DNA from: Desulfosalsimonas propionicica
GTDB lineage: Bacteria > Desulfobacterota > Desulfobacteria > Desulfobacterales > Desulfosalsimonadaceae
Length of the DNA: 64,000 nt
Assembly (NCBI RefSeq): GCF_013761005.1
Contig: NZ_JACDUS010000004.1
Coordinates: forward strand, 248,001-312,000
Direction: 5' to 3'
Positions 1 to 7,436 of this stretch are shown here, one piece after another. A program made the position numbers and the translations under genes. Each line of letters begins with the position of its first letter. The stretch's first letter is position 1. Below the pieces are notes generated by a model. The model worked only from the letters and a program-made list of their open reading frames with translations, made no database searches and was not told the DNA's origin.

Positions 1-357
1 CTGTATGGCAACGTGAAGGGCATCATCGTGGACCGGCTTGGTGATAAAATCCGAGGCATCAAGCTGAAGCGCCCGGATGGCCACGTCCATTTCCCCGTAG
101 GCGGTGACCACGATGACCTCGGTTTCGGGAAATTCAGTTTTGACCGCTTCGAGCAAAGCGATGCCGTCCATTCCCGGCATCCGAATATCAGTGATGACAA
201 TGTGCGGGCTAAACTGCCGGCATGCAGCCAGCCCCATTTCTCCGTTCTCAGCGGTTTGAACCCGGTAGCCCGCATCCTCCAGGGCGATGCCCGTGACCCT
301 GCGAATGCTGGGTTCATCGTCAATGAACAAAATTTTCCAGGGTTGGTTTTCCGGCAT
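1..357 (-). CDS. Response regulator receiver domain protein, 3' end outside window
   Basis: Read on the minus strand, the first 357 bases are one open frame of 119 codons that runs off the left edge, so only the N-terminal part is present. It is a canonical CheY-like receiver domain: acidic pocket D13-D14, phospho-acceptor D57 in an ITDIRMPGMDG context, the T/A switch region (VVTAYGE) and the invariant Lys in the ITKP motif. Such domains sit at the front of NtrC-type activators or hybrid signalling proteins, but the output domain is not visible. I took the ATG at 357 as start. An in-frame GTG at 399 would add 14 residues, and neither has a clear Shine-Dalgarno sequence. It diverges from the cyclic-nucleotide-binding gene at 809. 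Confidence 0.85.
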   Translation of the reverse strand, partial: MPENQPWKILFIDDEPSIRRVTGIALEDAGYRVQTAENGEMGLAACRQFSPHIVITDIRMPGMDGIALLEAVKTEFPETEVIVVTAYGEMDVAIRALQLDASDFITKPVHDDALHVAIQ

Positions 358-509
358 GGGCAGCACGTTTGTATGTTCATGTTGTTCAGACGATCTCACA
401 TCGTCTTTTTATAACCTGTGGCATCCAATTTCTCAATTCCTGCAGCAGATCCGCGGAAAACCAGAGGCTGGCAGCTGCTGTGAAACCCTGCGGCTTAAAT
501 TTGATGTAC

Positions 510-654
510 TCGTAAAAAGTCGGTTTTTAGACGGCTTTGTAAAAAGTTCAAGATCAAGGCTTGCGCGGTTTTGAAGAATGCAGCGGACTTAACCGTACGT
601 GAAATTCTGAAAAATCGCGCGTAACGCAGATATTGGACTTTTCCGAAGCCGTCA
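510..654. repeat. Dispersed imperfect inverted repeat, copy A
   Basis: Full copy of the repeat also found at 16437-16580 and 38173-38320. The left arm (GACGGCTTTGTAAAAAGTTC, starting at 530) pairs with the right arm ending near 652 (complement GACGGCTTCGGAAAAGTCC). The central block GAAGAATGCAG...CCGTACGTGAAATTCTGA is shared with the other copies. It lies in the 450-bp region between divergent genes. The rest of that region (358-509 and 655-808) holds no gene I can support. Confidence 0.85.
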
Positions 655-808
655 AACTTGACACACCTGTTAATGACAGTAATATATAAAATTATGGGGA
701 GCGCCTTTTAATTTTTCCAAACCGACAAAAAGCTTGCAGCGACGACTCACCTTTTTCCCGGCCGTAAATCCGGCGCAGGTCGGAGGACATCAAAACAAGG
801 AGGTCAAT

Positions 809-1279
809 ATGATTGAGATGGAAGACCTGAAACGGATCAACCTGCTTAAGCCTCTGGATGATGAAAAACTCAAACGACTGCAGGATGTGACATCTTTGGA
901 AAGCGTGCGTAAGGGAGAATTTTTTTACCACTCTGAAGATCCTGCAGATAAACTCTATGCCATATTGTCGGGCCGGGTGGGCCTGGCTGTTGCCAAAAGC
1001 GCAAAGGGCAAACAGTCCCATCAGCATACCTGGGTGGTTGAACTCGGCCCTGCCAACTCCTTCGGGGTTTCAGCGGCCATTTTTACCCCGGAAAGAACGC
1101 ACATGACCTGTGCCAAGGCCTTAAGCGAAGTCAAAGCTTTGTCATGGAAAAGCAATGAGTTACAAAGTCTCTTTGAACAGGATTTTGAAATGGGCTATTG
1201 GTTTATGTCGGAACTCGCCCGGGCCATCAAAGACCGTCTCAAGGTGAAAAATATCCAATATCTGGATATTTACCGGTAA
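809..1279 (+). CDS. Cyclic nucleotide-binding domain protein (CRP-like sensor domain without HTH)
   Basis: A 156-residue protein consisting essentially of one cNMP-binding beta-roll domain. The segment from about residue 20 to 115 shows the family pattern (KGEFFYHSEDPADKLYAILS, then GRVGLAV, ELGPANSFGVSAAI). No C-terminal helix-turn-helix follows, so it is not a classic CRP/FNR transcription factor and probably acts as a stand-alone sensor or partner module. The start ATG follows a strong AAGGAGG at suitable spacing, and the longer reading from 734 has no such site. The consensus Arg of the phosphate-binding cassette is not obvious, so the ligand is unknown. Confidence 0.75.
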   Translation: MIEMEDLKRINLLKPLDDEKLKRLQDVTSLESVRKGEFFYHSEDPADKLYAILSGRVGLAVAKSAKGKQSHQHTWVVELGPANSFGVSAAIFTPERTHMTCAKALSEVKALSWKSNELQSLFEQDFEMGYWFMSELARAIKDRLKVKNIQYLDIYR

Positions 1280-1313
1280 CCCCGCAGCCCGGAAAAAACC
1301 TGACTGGCGCCGG

Positions 1314-1811
1314 CTAAAATGTTTTGCCGATTCCCAAGCCGAAGTGGAAACGCGGAAAACTGTTTTCCCGGGGCTCCCATACCCACAAATCCCCCTTGAT
1401 AATTGGATGCGCGTATTCATAATCACCGATCAAACGCGTTTCAGCACCAATGAGACGACCTGCAGCCGTGACCCGTTTTCCCGGCGCATATATTTCCGGA
1501 TCAAGAAAGGAATCCGATCGAATCAGAAACCGGCCGTTTGATTCCTTTGCCATCTGCGGGCGCTTTGAGGAATCCAGGGGAAACTGCAAAACAGTTATTT
1601 CAGAATTGTCCCGCTGGTTATCCGTACTGATAATTCTGCCGCCGAATATCACATATTCATCAATATATTGATCCGTGTCAACCTGAAGCGTTCTGAAATC
1701 ACCCTCCCATGTAACCTTTTGCACAATATCCCTGGGAACCCTGGGCCCGCACCCCCAGGCACCCATCATGATCAACACACACAGTGAAATAAAAAAATAT
1801 TTCAATCGCAC
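1314..1811 (-). CDS. Slp-family outer membrane lipoprotein
   Basis: 165 residues with a lipoprotein signal peptide: basic start (MRLK), hydrophobic core, and lipobox AWG-C21. The mature part resembles Slp, the starvation-inducible outer-membrane lipoprotein family: an FGGRII beta strand, a VLQFPLDSSKRP segment, and the family-typical GRFLI...SFLDPEIYAPG motif. The protein therefore should be anchored in the outer membrane facing the periplasm. It is transcribed divergently from a second Slp-type gene at 1979, and both share the FLDPEIY motif, which suggests an old duplication. Biochemical function of Slp proteins is not established. Confidence 0.8.
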   Translation of the reverse strand: MRLKYFFISLCVLIMMGAWGCGPRVPRDIVQKVTWEGDFRTLQVDTDQYIDEYVIFGGRIISTDNQRDNSEITVLQFPLDSSKRPQMAKESNGRFLIRSDSFLDPEIYAPGKRVTAAGRLIGAETRLIGDYEYAHPIIKGDLWVWEPRENSFPRFHFGLGIGKTF

Positions 1812-1978
1812 GGATTCACCCTTCCCCTTTTTCGGCCGGTTCCTTGAAAATATCGGTGAGCATAACTATTGTTAATATAACACGGAATTTTTATTTGAAA
1901 AGAAAATCCGTTTGAAGCGGTTTCCCGGACACAGCCGGGACAACCTTTTTTGACAAACTTTTTATCGCCCGGGTCAAA

Positions 1979-2557
1979 ATGAAAACAAATTCTCTGCATT
2001 TACGCAAAACCACATGGCTTTTGTGCTGCATCCTTCTGGCGGTGTTTTTTTCCGGGTGCTCGGTGATCTCCAGAGATGTTCGCACCAGTGCCGCAACCGG
2101 CGTAAACTTTGCGTCTCTGAAACAAAATCCGGGCGCACATATGGACAAAACCGTGATTCTGGGCGGCTATATCCTGGAAACCCGCAACCTGGCCGATCAA
2201 ACCCGGCTCATCATACTTCAGGCGCCTCTGGATTTCGTTGATGAGCCCAAATCCAAAGACTTGTCCCGCGGCCGTTTTATACTCATTCATGAGGGCTTTC
2301 TGGATCCTGAAATTTATGAAAAGGACCGGAAGATCACCGTGGCCGGCCGGGTTGCAGGGTCAGAAAAAACCCGGATCAGCGAGCATGACTACACCCTGCC
2401 CGTGATCCGCGCGGTTGAGATTTATCTTTGGCAAAAATCCCGGCAGCGGCGGGATCTCTATTACCATGACCCGTTTTACGACCCGTTCTATGACCCGTTT
2501 TACCCCTGGTACGGCCCGCGGTTGCGTTACTGGCCTCATCCCTACTATTATCGGTAG
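1979..2557 (+). CDS. Slp-family outer membrane lipoprotein with aromatic C-terminal repeat
   Basis: 192 residues. Signal peptide with lipobox FSG-C27, then an Slp-type domain (ILGGYILETRN, LQAPLDFVDEP, GRFILIHEGFLDPEIYEKDR). Unlike its divergent neighbour it carries a C-terminal extension from about residue 155, rich in Tyr, Phe, Pro and Asp with a DPFY unit repeated three times in succession and then PWYGP and a YYYR end. At DNA level the repeat is a run of GACCCGTT-type 12-mers around 2468-2505. The tail may be a surface or cell-wall interaction element, which is inference. No strong ribosome binding site precedes the ATG. Confidence 0.78.
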   Translation: MKTNSLHLRKTTWLLCCILLAVFFSGCSVISRDVRTSAATGVNFASLKQNPGAHMDKTVILGGYILETRNLADQTRLIILQAPLDFVDEPKSKDLSRGRFILIHEGFLDPEIYEKDRKITVAGRVAGSEKTRISEHDYTLPVIRAVEIYLWQKSRQRRDLYYHDPFYDPFYDPFYPWYGPRLRYWPHPYYYR

Positions 2558-2565
2558 GCTCGCGC

Positions 2566-2895
2566 TTACCCGTAGTGGACAGCTATCCAGATGGTTTCAA
2601 CACCCGGATCCGTCCAGGTCACCTTATGCCGGGTGCGGGCTGAAATATTGACATAATCGCCCTTTTCAAGCCGGACTTCCTGCCCGCTTTCAAAAAAAAT
2701 GGTTGCCCTGCCCGCCAGGACAATGACCCATTCATTGGTTTTTTGATCATACCATCCCGTTTCCGGGGAACAATGCCCCCTGGAAACAATCCGTTCAATA
2801 ACCACATGATCATGGGCAACAATCGGCTCAACGGCTTCCTGGTCATTTTTTCGGGGAAGCAGTGAAAAAATGTTGTCCTTTTGGTGATTCTCCAT
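2566..2895 (-). CDS. Small cupin-domain protein
   Basis: 109 residues forming a single cupin beta-barrel. Metal-binding-type motif 1 is altered (HCSPETGWYDQKTNEWVIVL, giving an E in place of some ligands) and motif 2 reads GDYVNISARTRHKVTW. The final lines (DPGVETIWIAVHYG) match small cupins often annotated as cupin 2 conserved-barrel proteins. Substrate unknown. The frame is open upstream to 3045, but the ATG at 2895 begins the conserved part and follows a G-rich GGGGGATAACGG stretch. It converges on the Slp gene at 2557 with only 8 bp between stops. Confidence 0.78.
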   Translation of the reverse strand: MENHQKDNIFSLLPRKNDQEAVEPIVAHDHVVIERIVSRGHCSPETGWYDQKTNEWVIVLAGRATIFFESGQEVRLEKGDYVNISARTRHKVTWTDPGVETIWIAVHYG

Positions 2896-3099
2896 AAAAC
2901 CGTTATCCCCCTGTGGTTGGATTTTCAGCGTTTCCGACAGGATCAATTTTTCAACCCACCTTTTGGGTGAAAAGATCAATCCGGTCAACCCGCCGCATGC
3001 CGGGCTTATTCCGGGTTGCCAGATTTTGCGCTTTATGCTAAACACAGCCGAAACAGGTAACCGAAAAAAACCCCCAGAATATGACCATCAAATAACAAA

Positions 3100-3894
3100 A
3101 TGCATCTTTTTGATACAGACATTTCAGTTGCCGCAAACCCGCAGGATGGTTTTCAGGCTAGGGTTTCAGATAACTGGTCAATCAACGGCAACCCCAACGG
3201 GGGATATCTGCTGGCCATCTTGACCAGTGCCATGACCGGCTCCAGTGACAAAGCGGCAACCCCGATCCTTACGGTCAACTATATGTCAAAAACGGTTCCG
3301 GGCCCGGCAGAAATTGCCGTTGAAACAATGAACCGCTCCAGGCAGTTTACCCGCATCCAGGCCCGGATCATCCAATCGGGAACCGAAACCGCCCGGGCCT
3401 TTGGCACTTTTGCCGTGACCCCGGACGAATGCGAAATCCGGCGATACGAGACCGGTCCACCGGAACCCGCCCCGCCGGAGCGCTGCATACAGATTCCCGC
3501 AATGCCCGGATACACTGTTTACGAGCACATGGAAGTCCGCCTGGATCCCTGCTGTGCCGGATGGATGGAAAACCGGCTTTCAGAACGCTCAGAGCAAAAG
3601 GGCTGGCTGCGATTTAAGGACACACGCCCGTTTGACATTTTTGCAGTCGCTCTGGCAGCAGACGCCTTTCCTCCGGCTGTGCTGGCCAGCCAGGGCATGG
3701 TGGCATGGGTGCCCACCCTTGAATTGAGTGTCAGCATCCGCAATACGGCCGAGACCCAATGGCTCAAATGCCGGTTTTCCACCCGGTTTATCAATTGCGG
3801 CCTGCTTGAGGAAGACGGCGAGATCTGGGATGAAAACAATGAACTCATCGCCGTATCCCGCCAGATCGCCCAGTTCAGAAACCTGTCCCCTTAG
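3100..3894 (+). CDS. Acyl-CoA thioesterase-like protein (double hotdog fold)
   Basis: 264 residues. The N-terminal half has the hotdog pattern of the TesB/thioesterase-II superfamily (WSINGNPNGGYLLAIL, then PILTVNYMSKTVPGPAEIAVE, RSRQFTRIQARI). The C-terminal half repeats the fold (FDIFAVALAADAFPPAVLAS, WVPTLELSVSIRN, FSTRFINCGLLEEDGEIWDE). The family hydrolyses acyl-CoA esters and the architecture fits a two-hotdog monomer. Substrate range cannot be read from sequence. It stands alone between the cupin gene (divergent) and a flavoprotein gene (convergent). Confidence 0.8.
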   Translation: MHLFDTDISVAANPQDGFQARVSDNWSINGNPNGGYLLAILTSAMTGSSDKAATPILTVNYMSKTVPGPAEIAVETMNRSRQFTRIQARIIQSGTETARAFGTFAVTPDECEIRRYETGPPEPAPPERCIQIPAMPGYTVYEHMEVRLDPCCAGWMENRLSERSEQKGWLRFKDTRPFDIFAVALAADAFPPAVLASQGMVAWVPTLELSVSIRNTAETQWLKCRFSTRFINCGLLEEDGEIWDENNELIAVSRQIAQFRNLSP

Positions 3895-3977
3895 GACCGG
3901 TACTTGTTTTTCCGGGGTTTCTCATCACCATATCAAAACAGCCAATATTTTCCCTGCAAATTGCAATTCTGACAGAT

Positions 3978-4009
3978 GCGGTTTTTCCTGCAAATAATCA
4001 GGAAACCGC
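3978..4009. other. Stem-loop between convergent genes
   Basis: GCGGTTTTTCCTG pairs with CAGGAAACCGC around an 8-nt loop, leaving a 2-nt bulge. It lies between the convergent stops at 3894 and 4107. No T-tract follows on either strand, so it is a possible but not classical terminator. Confidence 0.35.
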
Positions 4010-4106
4010 CTACCGAATATAGGCTTTACCGGGCCAGACATGGAAGCCGCAAACGGATGGTGGCCCAAGGCGTGCAAAAAATAAACACCGGCTGCCGGCC
4101 GGCCCG

Positions 4107-5495
4107 TTATAGCCCGGCCAGGGGATCGTGCTTGACAAACGGTTTTAGCATGTAAGTGATATCACTTTCCCGTGTTGGATAAGGGGTCATGACATGCTCC
4201 CAGTAGAGCTGGCCGGCATCCTGGTGATGAATCATGGCCTGTTTGAAAATATTGATGAGGCCGGCGGCATTATCGGAAATAATATGCGCCCCGGCAATCC
4301 GGTTGTTGTGATCCACCAGCACCTTGTAAGCAGCATGCTTCATCCCGGTGCGCCGGTAGGTGGGCCAGGACAGGTTGGTGGCCATTGCCCTGGAATACCG
4401 GATGCCTTCTGACTGCAGGGCCTCTTCTGTGGCCCCCACCATGGCGTACTGGGGTAGGGTAAACAAAACCGAAGGCACGGCCCGATAATCCATAACCGCC
4501 TCCTGTCCGCCGCGGAGTTCGGCCAGGATATTCTTTGCGGCCACACAGGCCTCGTAGTCCGCCACCCGGGCCAGCTGAACCGTATCCGCGCAGTCACCCG
4601 CGGCAAAGACCCGGGCATTGGCGGTTCGCATTTTCTCATCCACGACAATGCCGTGGCGGCTAAAATCCACAGAGCCCTTTTCCAGCTCCAGGTTCGTGAT
4701 GGCAGGCGCGCGCCCGGCGCCGTGCACCACCATGTCCGCGTAAAGGTCCTCTTTGCCCGGGGTTTTAACCACATAGCCCTGGTTGTTTTTCTCAATGCCG
4801 GTAATTTCCGTATCTATATGGATATCAATGCCCTCTGCCCGGGAAGCATCCATGAGATGGGCCGCCATTTCCCCGTCAAAAGGGCCAAGGGGGCGGGGAC
4901 CGGCTTCAAGGATATGAATCTGCTGGGCCGGACCCAGTCGCGCAGCAAAATGGGCAAACTCAAAGGAGATAAACCCGCCGCCCACAAAGGCGATTCTGGG
5001 CGGAAGCCCGTCGAGTTCAAGGAACTGGCTGCTGCTGACCAGGTACTGGGCGCCTTCAAACGGCAAAGGGGCCGGACGGGCGCCGGTTGCCAGAACAATA
5101 AATTTTGATTTCAGCGGCTGTCCGTCCACCGTCAGGGTCTCAGGATCGCGGAATGCCGCAGTTCCTGGGATAAAATCAATGCCGGCAGCGTCAAGGCCTT
5201 TTCGGGTGGAATCCGGGACAGCGCCGGTAAAGGCCCGTTTTTGATCCCGAACCGTTTTCCAGTCCATCTCCGGAGGTGCAGTCACGCCTTTTCCAGACAG
5301 ATCACGGGCCCGGGCCATTGTTTCTGCAGCTTCATAATACCATTTCTTGGCCTGGCAGCCGGCCAGGGCGCAAACTCCTCCGGGCGTGGAACTGTTTTCC
5401 ACCACAGCAACAGAGACTCCGTATTGGCTCAGGTTATGGGCTGCGGTCTGCCCGCCGGTGCCCGAACCCACAACCACCACATCATATGATTTCAC
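4107..5495 (-). CDS. FAD/NAD(P)-dependent disulfide reductase family protein (dihydrolipoyl dehydrogenase-like)
   Basis: 462 residues with the class I pyridine-nucleotide disulfide oxidoreductase layout: FAD motif VVVGSGTGG (residues 8-15), redox pair C42-x4-C47 followed by KK, second Rossmann motif FVGGGFISFE, the ATG box (VLATGARP), the FAD-ribityl motif (VFAAGDCAD) and a C-terminal dimerisation domain. The usual catalytic C-terminal HPTxxE is altered: the sequence reads Y-P-T-R-E-S (from residue 439), so the proton-relay His is a Tyr. That argues against a true lipoamide dehydrogenase and for a relative with another acceptor. It is monocistronic and faces away from the WL operon. Confidence 0.85.
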   Translation of the reverse strand: MKSYDVVVVGSGTGGQTAAHNLSQYGVSVAVVENSSTPGGVCALAGCQAKKWYYEAAETMARARDLSGKGVTAPPEMDWKTVRDQKRAFTGAVPDSTRKGLDAAGIDFIPGTAAFRDPETLTVDGQPLKSKFIVLATGARPAPLPFEGAQYLVSSSQFLELDGLPPRIAFVGGGFISFEFAHFAARLGPAQQIHILEAGPRPLGPFDGEMAAHLMDASRAEGIDIHIDTEITGIEKNNQGYVVKTPGKEDLYADMVVHGAGRAPAITNLELEKGSVDFSRHGIVVDEKMRTANARVFAAGDCADTVQLARVADYEACVAAKNILAELRGGQEAVMDYRAVPSVLFTLPQYAMVGATEEALQSEGIRYSRAMATNLSWPTYRRTGMKHAAYKVLVDHNNRIAGAHIISDNAAGLINIFKQAMIHHQDAGQLYWEHVMTPYPTRESDITYMLKPFVKHDPLAGL

Positions 5496-5639
5496 GCCGC
5501 ACCTCCTTTGCCGGTTTTTGCTCCAGGATCATTATTATAGAGCCGTTTACGGTCATTATTACCATTTCCCGCAACAGTTGCAAATATCCACAGCAATCCA
5601 AACGGCAATCCAGCACAAAAGCAAGGCGCTTGAAAAATC

Positions 5640-5830
5640 CATAAAATCAGTTAAAATTTATAAATTATAATAACTATAATAAGTATAAAAACTAAAGACC
5701 AACTTTACAGTTTGATTCTTGATTAAAAATTTAAATTTATAAATTAAGTAGTTTAAAATTTTTTTACAAAAAATTTCATTTTTTTCTTGACACGCTTAAA
5801 AGCTATAATTAACATAAAACTTAAAAAGTC
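5640..5830. other. Strongly AT-rich intergenic tract upstream of the MetF/Nuo operon
   Basis: The 366 bp between 5496 and 5861 hold no gene. From about 5640 the DNA becomes extremely AT-rich compared with the GC-rich genes around it. A 14-bp direct repeat AAATTTATAAATTA occurs at 5654-5667 and 5733-5746. The tract could be an UP element, a site for a nucleoid protein, or a binding region for the regulator encoded at 5862. Confidence 0.5.
5787..5815 (+). promoter_or_regulatory. Putative sigma-70-type promoter of the MetF/Nuo operon
   Basis: A perfect -35 TTGACA at 5787-5792 is followed after 17 bp by TAACAT (5810-5815, 4 of 6 to the -10 consensus). A perfect TATAAT lies at 5804-5809 but only 11 bp from the -35, too close for the pair. 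Transcription from here would give a short leader before the ATG at 5862. Confidence 0.45.
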
Positions 5831-5861
5831 AACCTTTTTTCCGCAAGGGAGGAGGCCCGCC

Positions 5862-6434
5862 ATGGACGAAGTTTTCACCGTATTTAAAGCCAGCAAACAC
5901 TGCAACGTCTCTCCCAAAACCATTATCAACTGGATTGATGCCGGCCACATAAAAGCCTACAGAACCCCCGGCGGCCATCGCCGCATCAACCGCAGGGATC
6001 TCGAAGAGTTCATGCGCAAGCAGGGCATTCCCATCCCGGAAACCGTTGAGGAAGACGACCGCAGGCGGATACTGGTGGTCGATGATGATCCCATCATTGT
6101 TGAAAGCATTGTCCAGTCCCTTGAAGAAGACGAGCACGACTACGAGGTCATATCCGCGGCAGACGGCTTTGAAGCCGGCCTTCAGGTCAATCACTTCAAG
6201 CCCCACCTGCTGATTCTCGACATCATGATGCCGGATATCAAAGGATATGACGTCTGCCAGAAAATCAAAAGCAACAGGGAAACCAGCGACACCAAGATCG
6301 TTGTGCTGTCGGCTTACCTGGATGAGGAAAAATTCCAGCAAATGAAGGAATACGGTGCGGATGCCTGCTTTTCCAAGCCCCTTCCCCTCTCCCAGCTCAA
6401 GGAGGAAGTGGCGCGGCTGCTGGGCCCTGCATAA
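5862..6434 (+). CDS. MerR-type HTH fused to a response-regulator receiver domain
   Basis: 190 residues, start ATG after a very strong GGGAGGAGG. Residues 3-52 form a MerR/excisionase-type helix-turn-helix (KASKHCNVSPKTIINWIDAG, then the wing RTPGGHRRINRRDLEEFM). Residues 68-188 form a CheY-like receiver: acidic residues D74-D76, phospho-acceptor D120 in LLILDIMMPD, switch Ser in VVLSAY, and Lys in the FSKPLP motif. A DNA-binding domain in front of the receiver reverses the usual order. No histidine kinase lies beside it. It is the first gene of the operon and ends 45 bp before the divergent metF, so it is a plausible pathway-specific regulator, which is inferred from position. Confidence 0.88.
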   Translation: MDEVFTVFKASKHCNVSPKTIINWIDAGHIKAYRTPGGHRRINRRDLEEFMRKQGIPIPETVEEDDRRRILVVDDDPIIVESIVQSLEEDEHDYEVISAADGFEAGLQVNHFKPHLLILDIMMPDIKGYDVCQKIKSNRETSDTKIVVLSAYLDEEKFQQMKEYGADACFSKPLPLSQLKEEVARLLGPA

Positions 6435-6479
6435 ATCCGGCGCCCTGCCGCCGGAACCCCCAATTTCAAGGAGGCATTC

Positions 6480-7355
6480 ATGAAATTAAAACAAGCCCTT
6501 GAAAAAAAGCAATTTGCGGTCACCACCGAAGTTCAGGCCCCCATTGAACAGGAATCCGAGGATCTGGTCAAAAGTTTAAACCTCATCCGGGGGCGGGTTG
6601 ACGGGGTGTCGCTTTCTGAAGTGGAATTCCAGGGCATCGTGGGCGACACCATCAAAACCTGCCAGACCCTTAAGGAAAACCGCTTTGAATCCATCTACCA
6701 GACCACTACCCGGGACAAAAACCGGATCCAGCTCCAAAAGGACCTGATATCGGCCCATCACGCCGGCATTGAAAATCTGCTGGTGTTTACCGAGGATTAC
6801 CGGATCACCGGCGACAGCCTCCAGGAAATGATGTTTTTCCACGTGGATGCCGGAAAACTCCAGTCCGTGCTCCAACATTTCAGAGACGGCCGCGGTATTG
6901 AGGGCCAGGAGATCGAAGTGCAGCCCAACTTCTGCCTTGGCTCCGGGGTGGAGGCCTCCTGGGGCAAAAATGTGCCCGACCTGGAGTTAAAGGAAATGGA
7001 GGAGATGACAAAAATGGGGGCGGGCTATTTTCTGACCACCCCGGTCTTTGATGTGGAGCGGTTTGACAAATTTATGTCGCGCACCAACACATTCGGCGTG
7101 CCTGTGATTGCAGAGGTGCTGATTTTGCGGACTGCGGGAATGGCCCGATTTTTAAACCGGCATCTCAAATCCGGCCTGGTGCCGGATTGGGCCATCCAGA
7201 AACTGGCCAAGGCCACGGACAAGGACAAAGCCAGCATCGAGCTGTTTGCCGATACCGTCAAGGGTCTCAAGGATCTGTGCGACGGCATCCATATCATCAC
7301 CATCGGAGGCGAAGACAAACTCCGGCATTACCTGGATGCCGCCAAGCTCAGGTAA
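6480..7355 (+). CDS. Divergent methylenetetrahydrofolate reductase (MetF) paralogue
   Basis: 291 residues of the MetF TIM-barrel family. The N-terminus (FAVTTEVQAPI) keeps the family Glu, and the C-terminal half is clearly MetF-like (GAGYFLTTPVFDVERFDKFM, PVIAEVLILRTAGMARFLN, CDGIHIITIGGEDKL). The flavin-binding region is altered against the second MetF at 14473: TTRDKNR replaces CRDRNR, and LLVFTED with an insertion replaces LCLTGD. It may be a structural or modified partner rather than a second identical enzyme. RBS AAGGAGG precedes the ATG. It lies 81 bp before the NuoG-like gene in the same operon. Role in CH3-THF/CH2-THF interconversion is inferred from family and context. Confidence 0.85.
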   Translation: MKLKQALEKKQFAVTTEVQAPIEQESEDLVKSLNLIRGRVDGVSLSEVEFQGIVGDTIKTCQTLKENRFESIYQTTTRDKNRIQLQKDLISAHHAGIENLLVFTEDYRITGDSLQEMMFFHVDAGKLQSVLQHFRDGRGIEGQEIEVQPNFCLGSGVEASWGKNVPDLELKEMEEMTKMGAGYFLTTPVFDVERFDKFMSRTNTFGVPVIAEVLILRTAGMARFLNRHLKSGLVPDWAIQKLAKATDKDKASIELFADTVKGLKDLCDGIHIITIGGEDKLRHYLDAAKLR

Positions 7356-7436
7356 GGCGTTGCCAGCCTGCGCGTAAATACGGCAATGCTTTTTCAACGG
7401 CCCTTTCAAAACATCAGAAGCAAAAGGAGCCGCCCC

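Noticed and set aside
5787-5809. TTGACA plus perfect TATAAT as one promoter
   Set aside because: The two boxes are only 11 bp apart; a 17-bp spacer to TAACAT was preferred.
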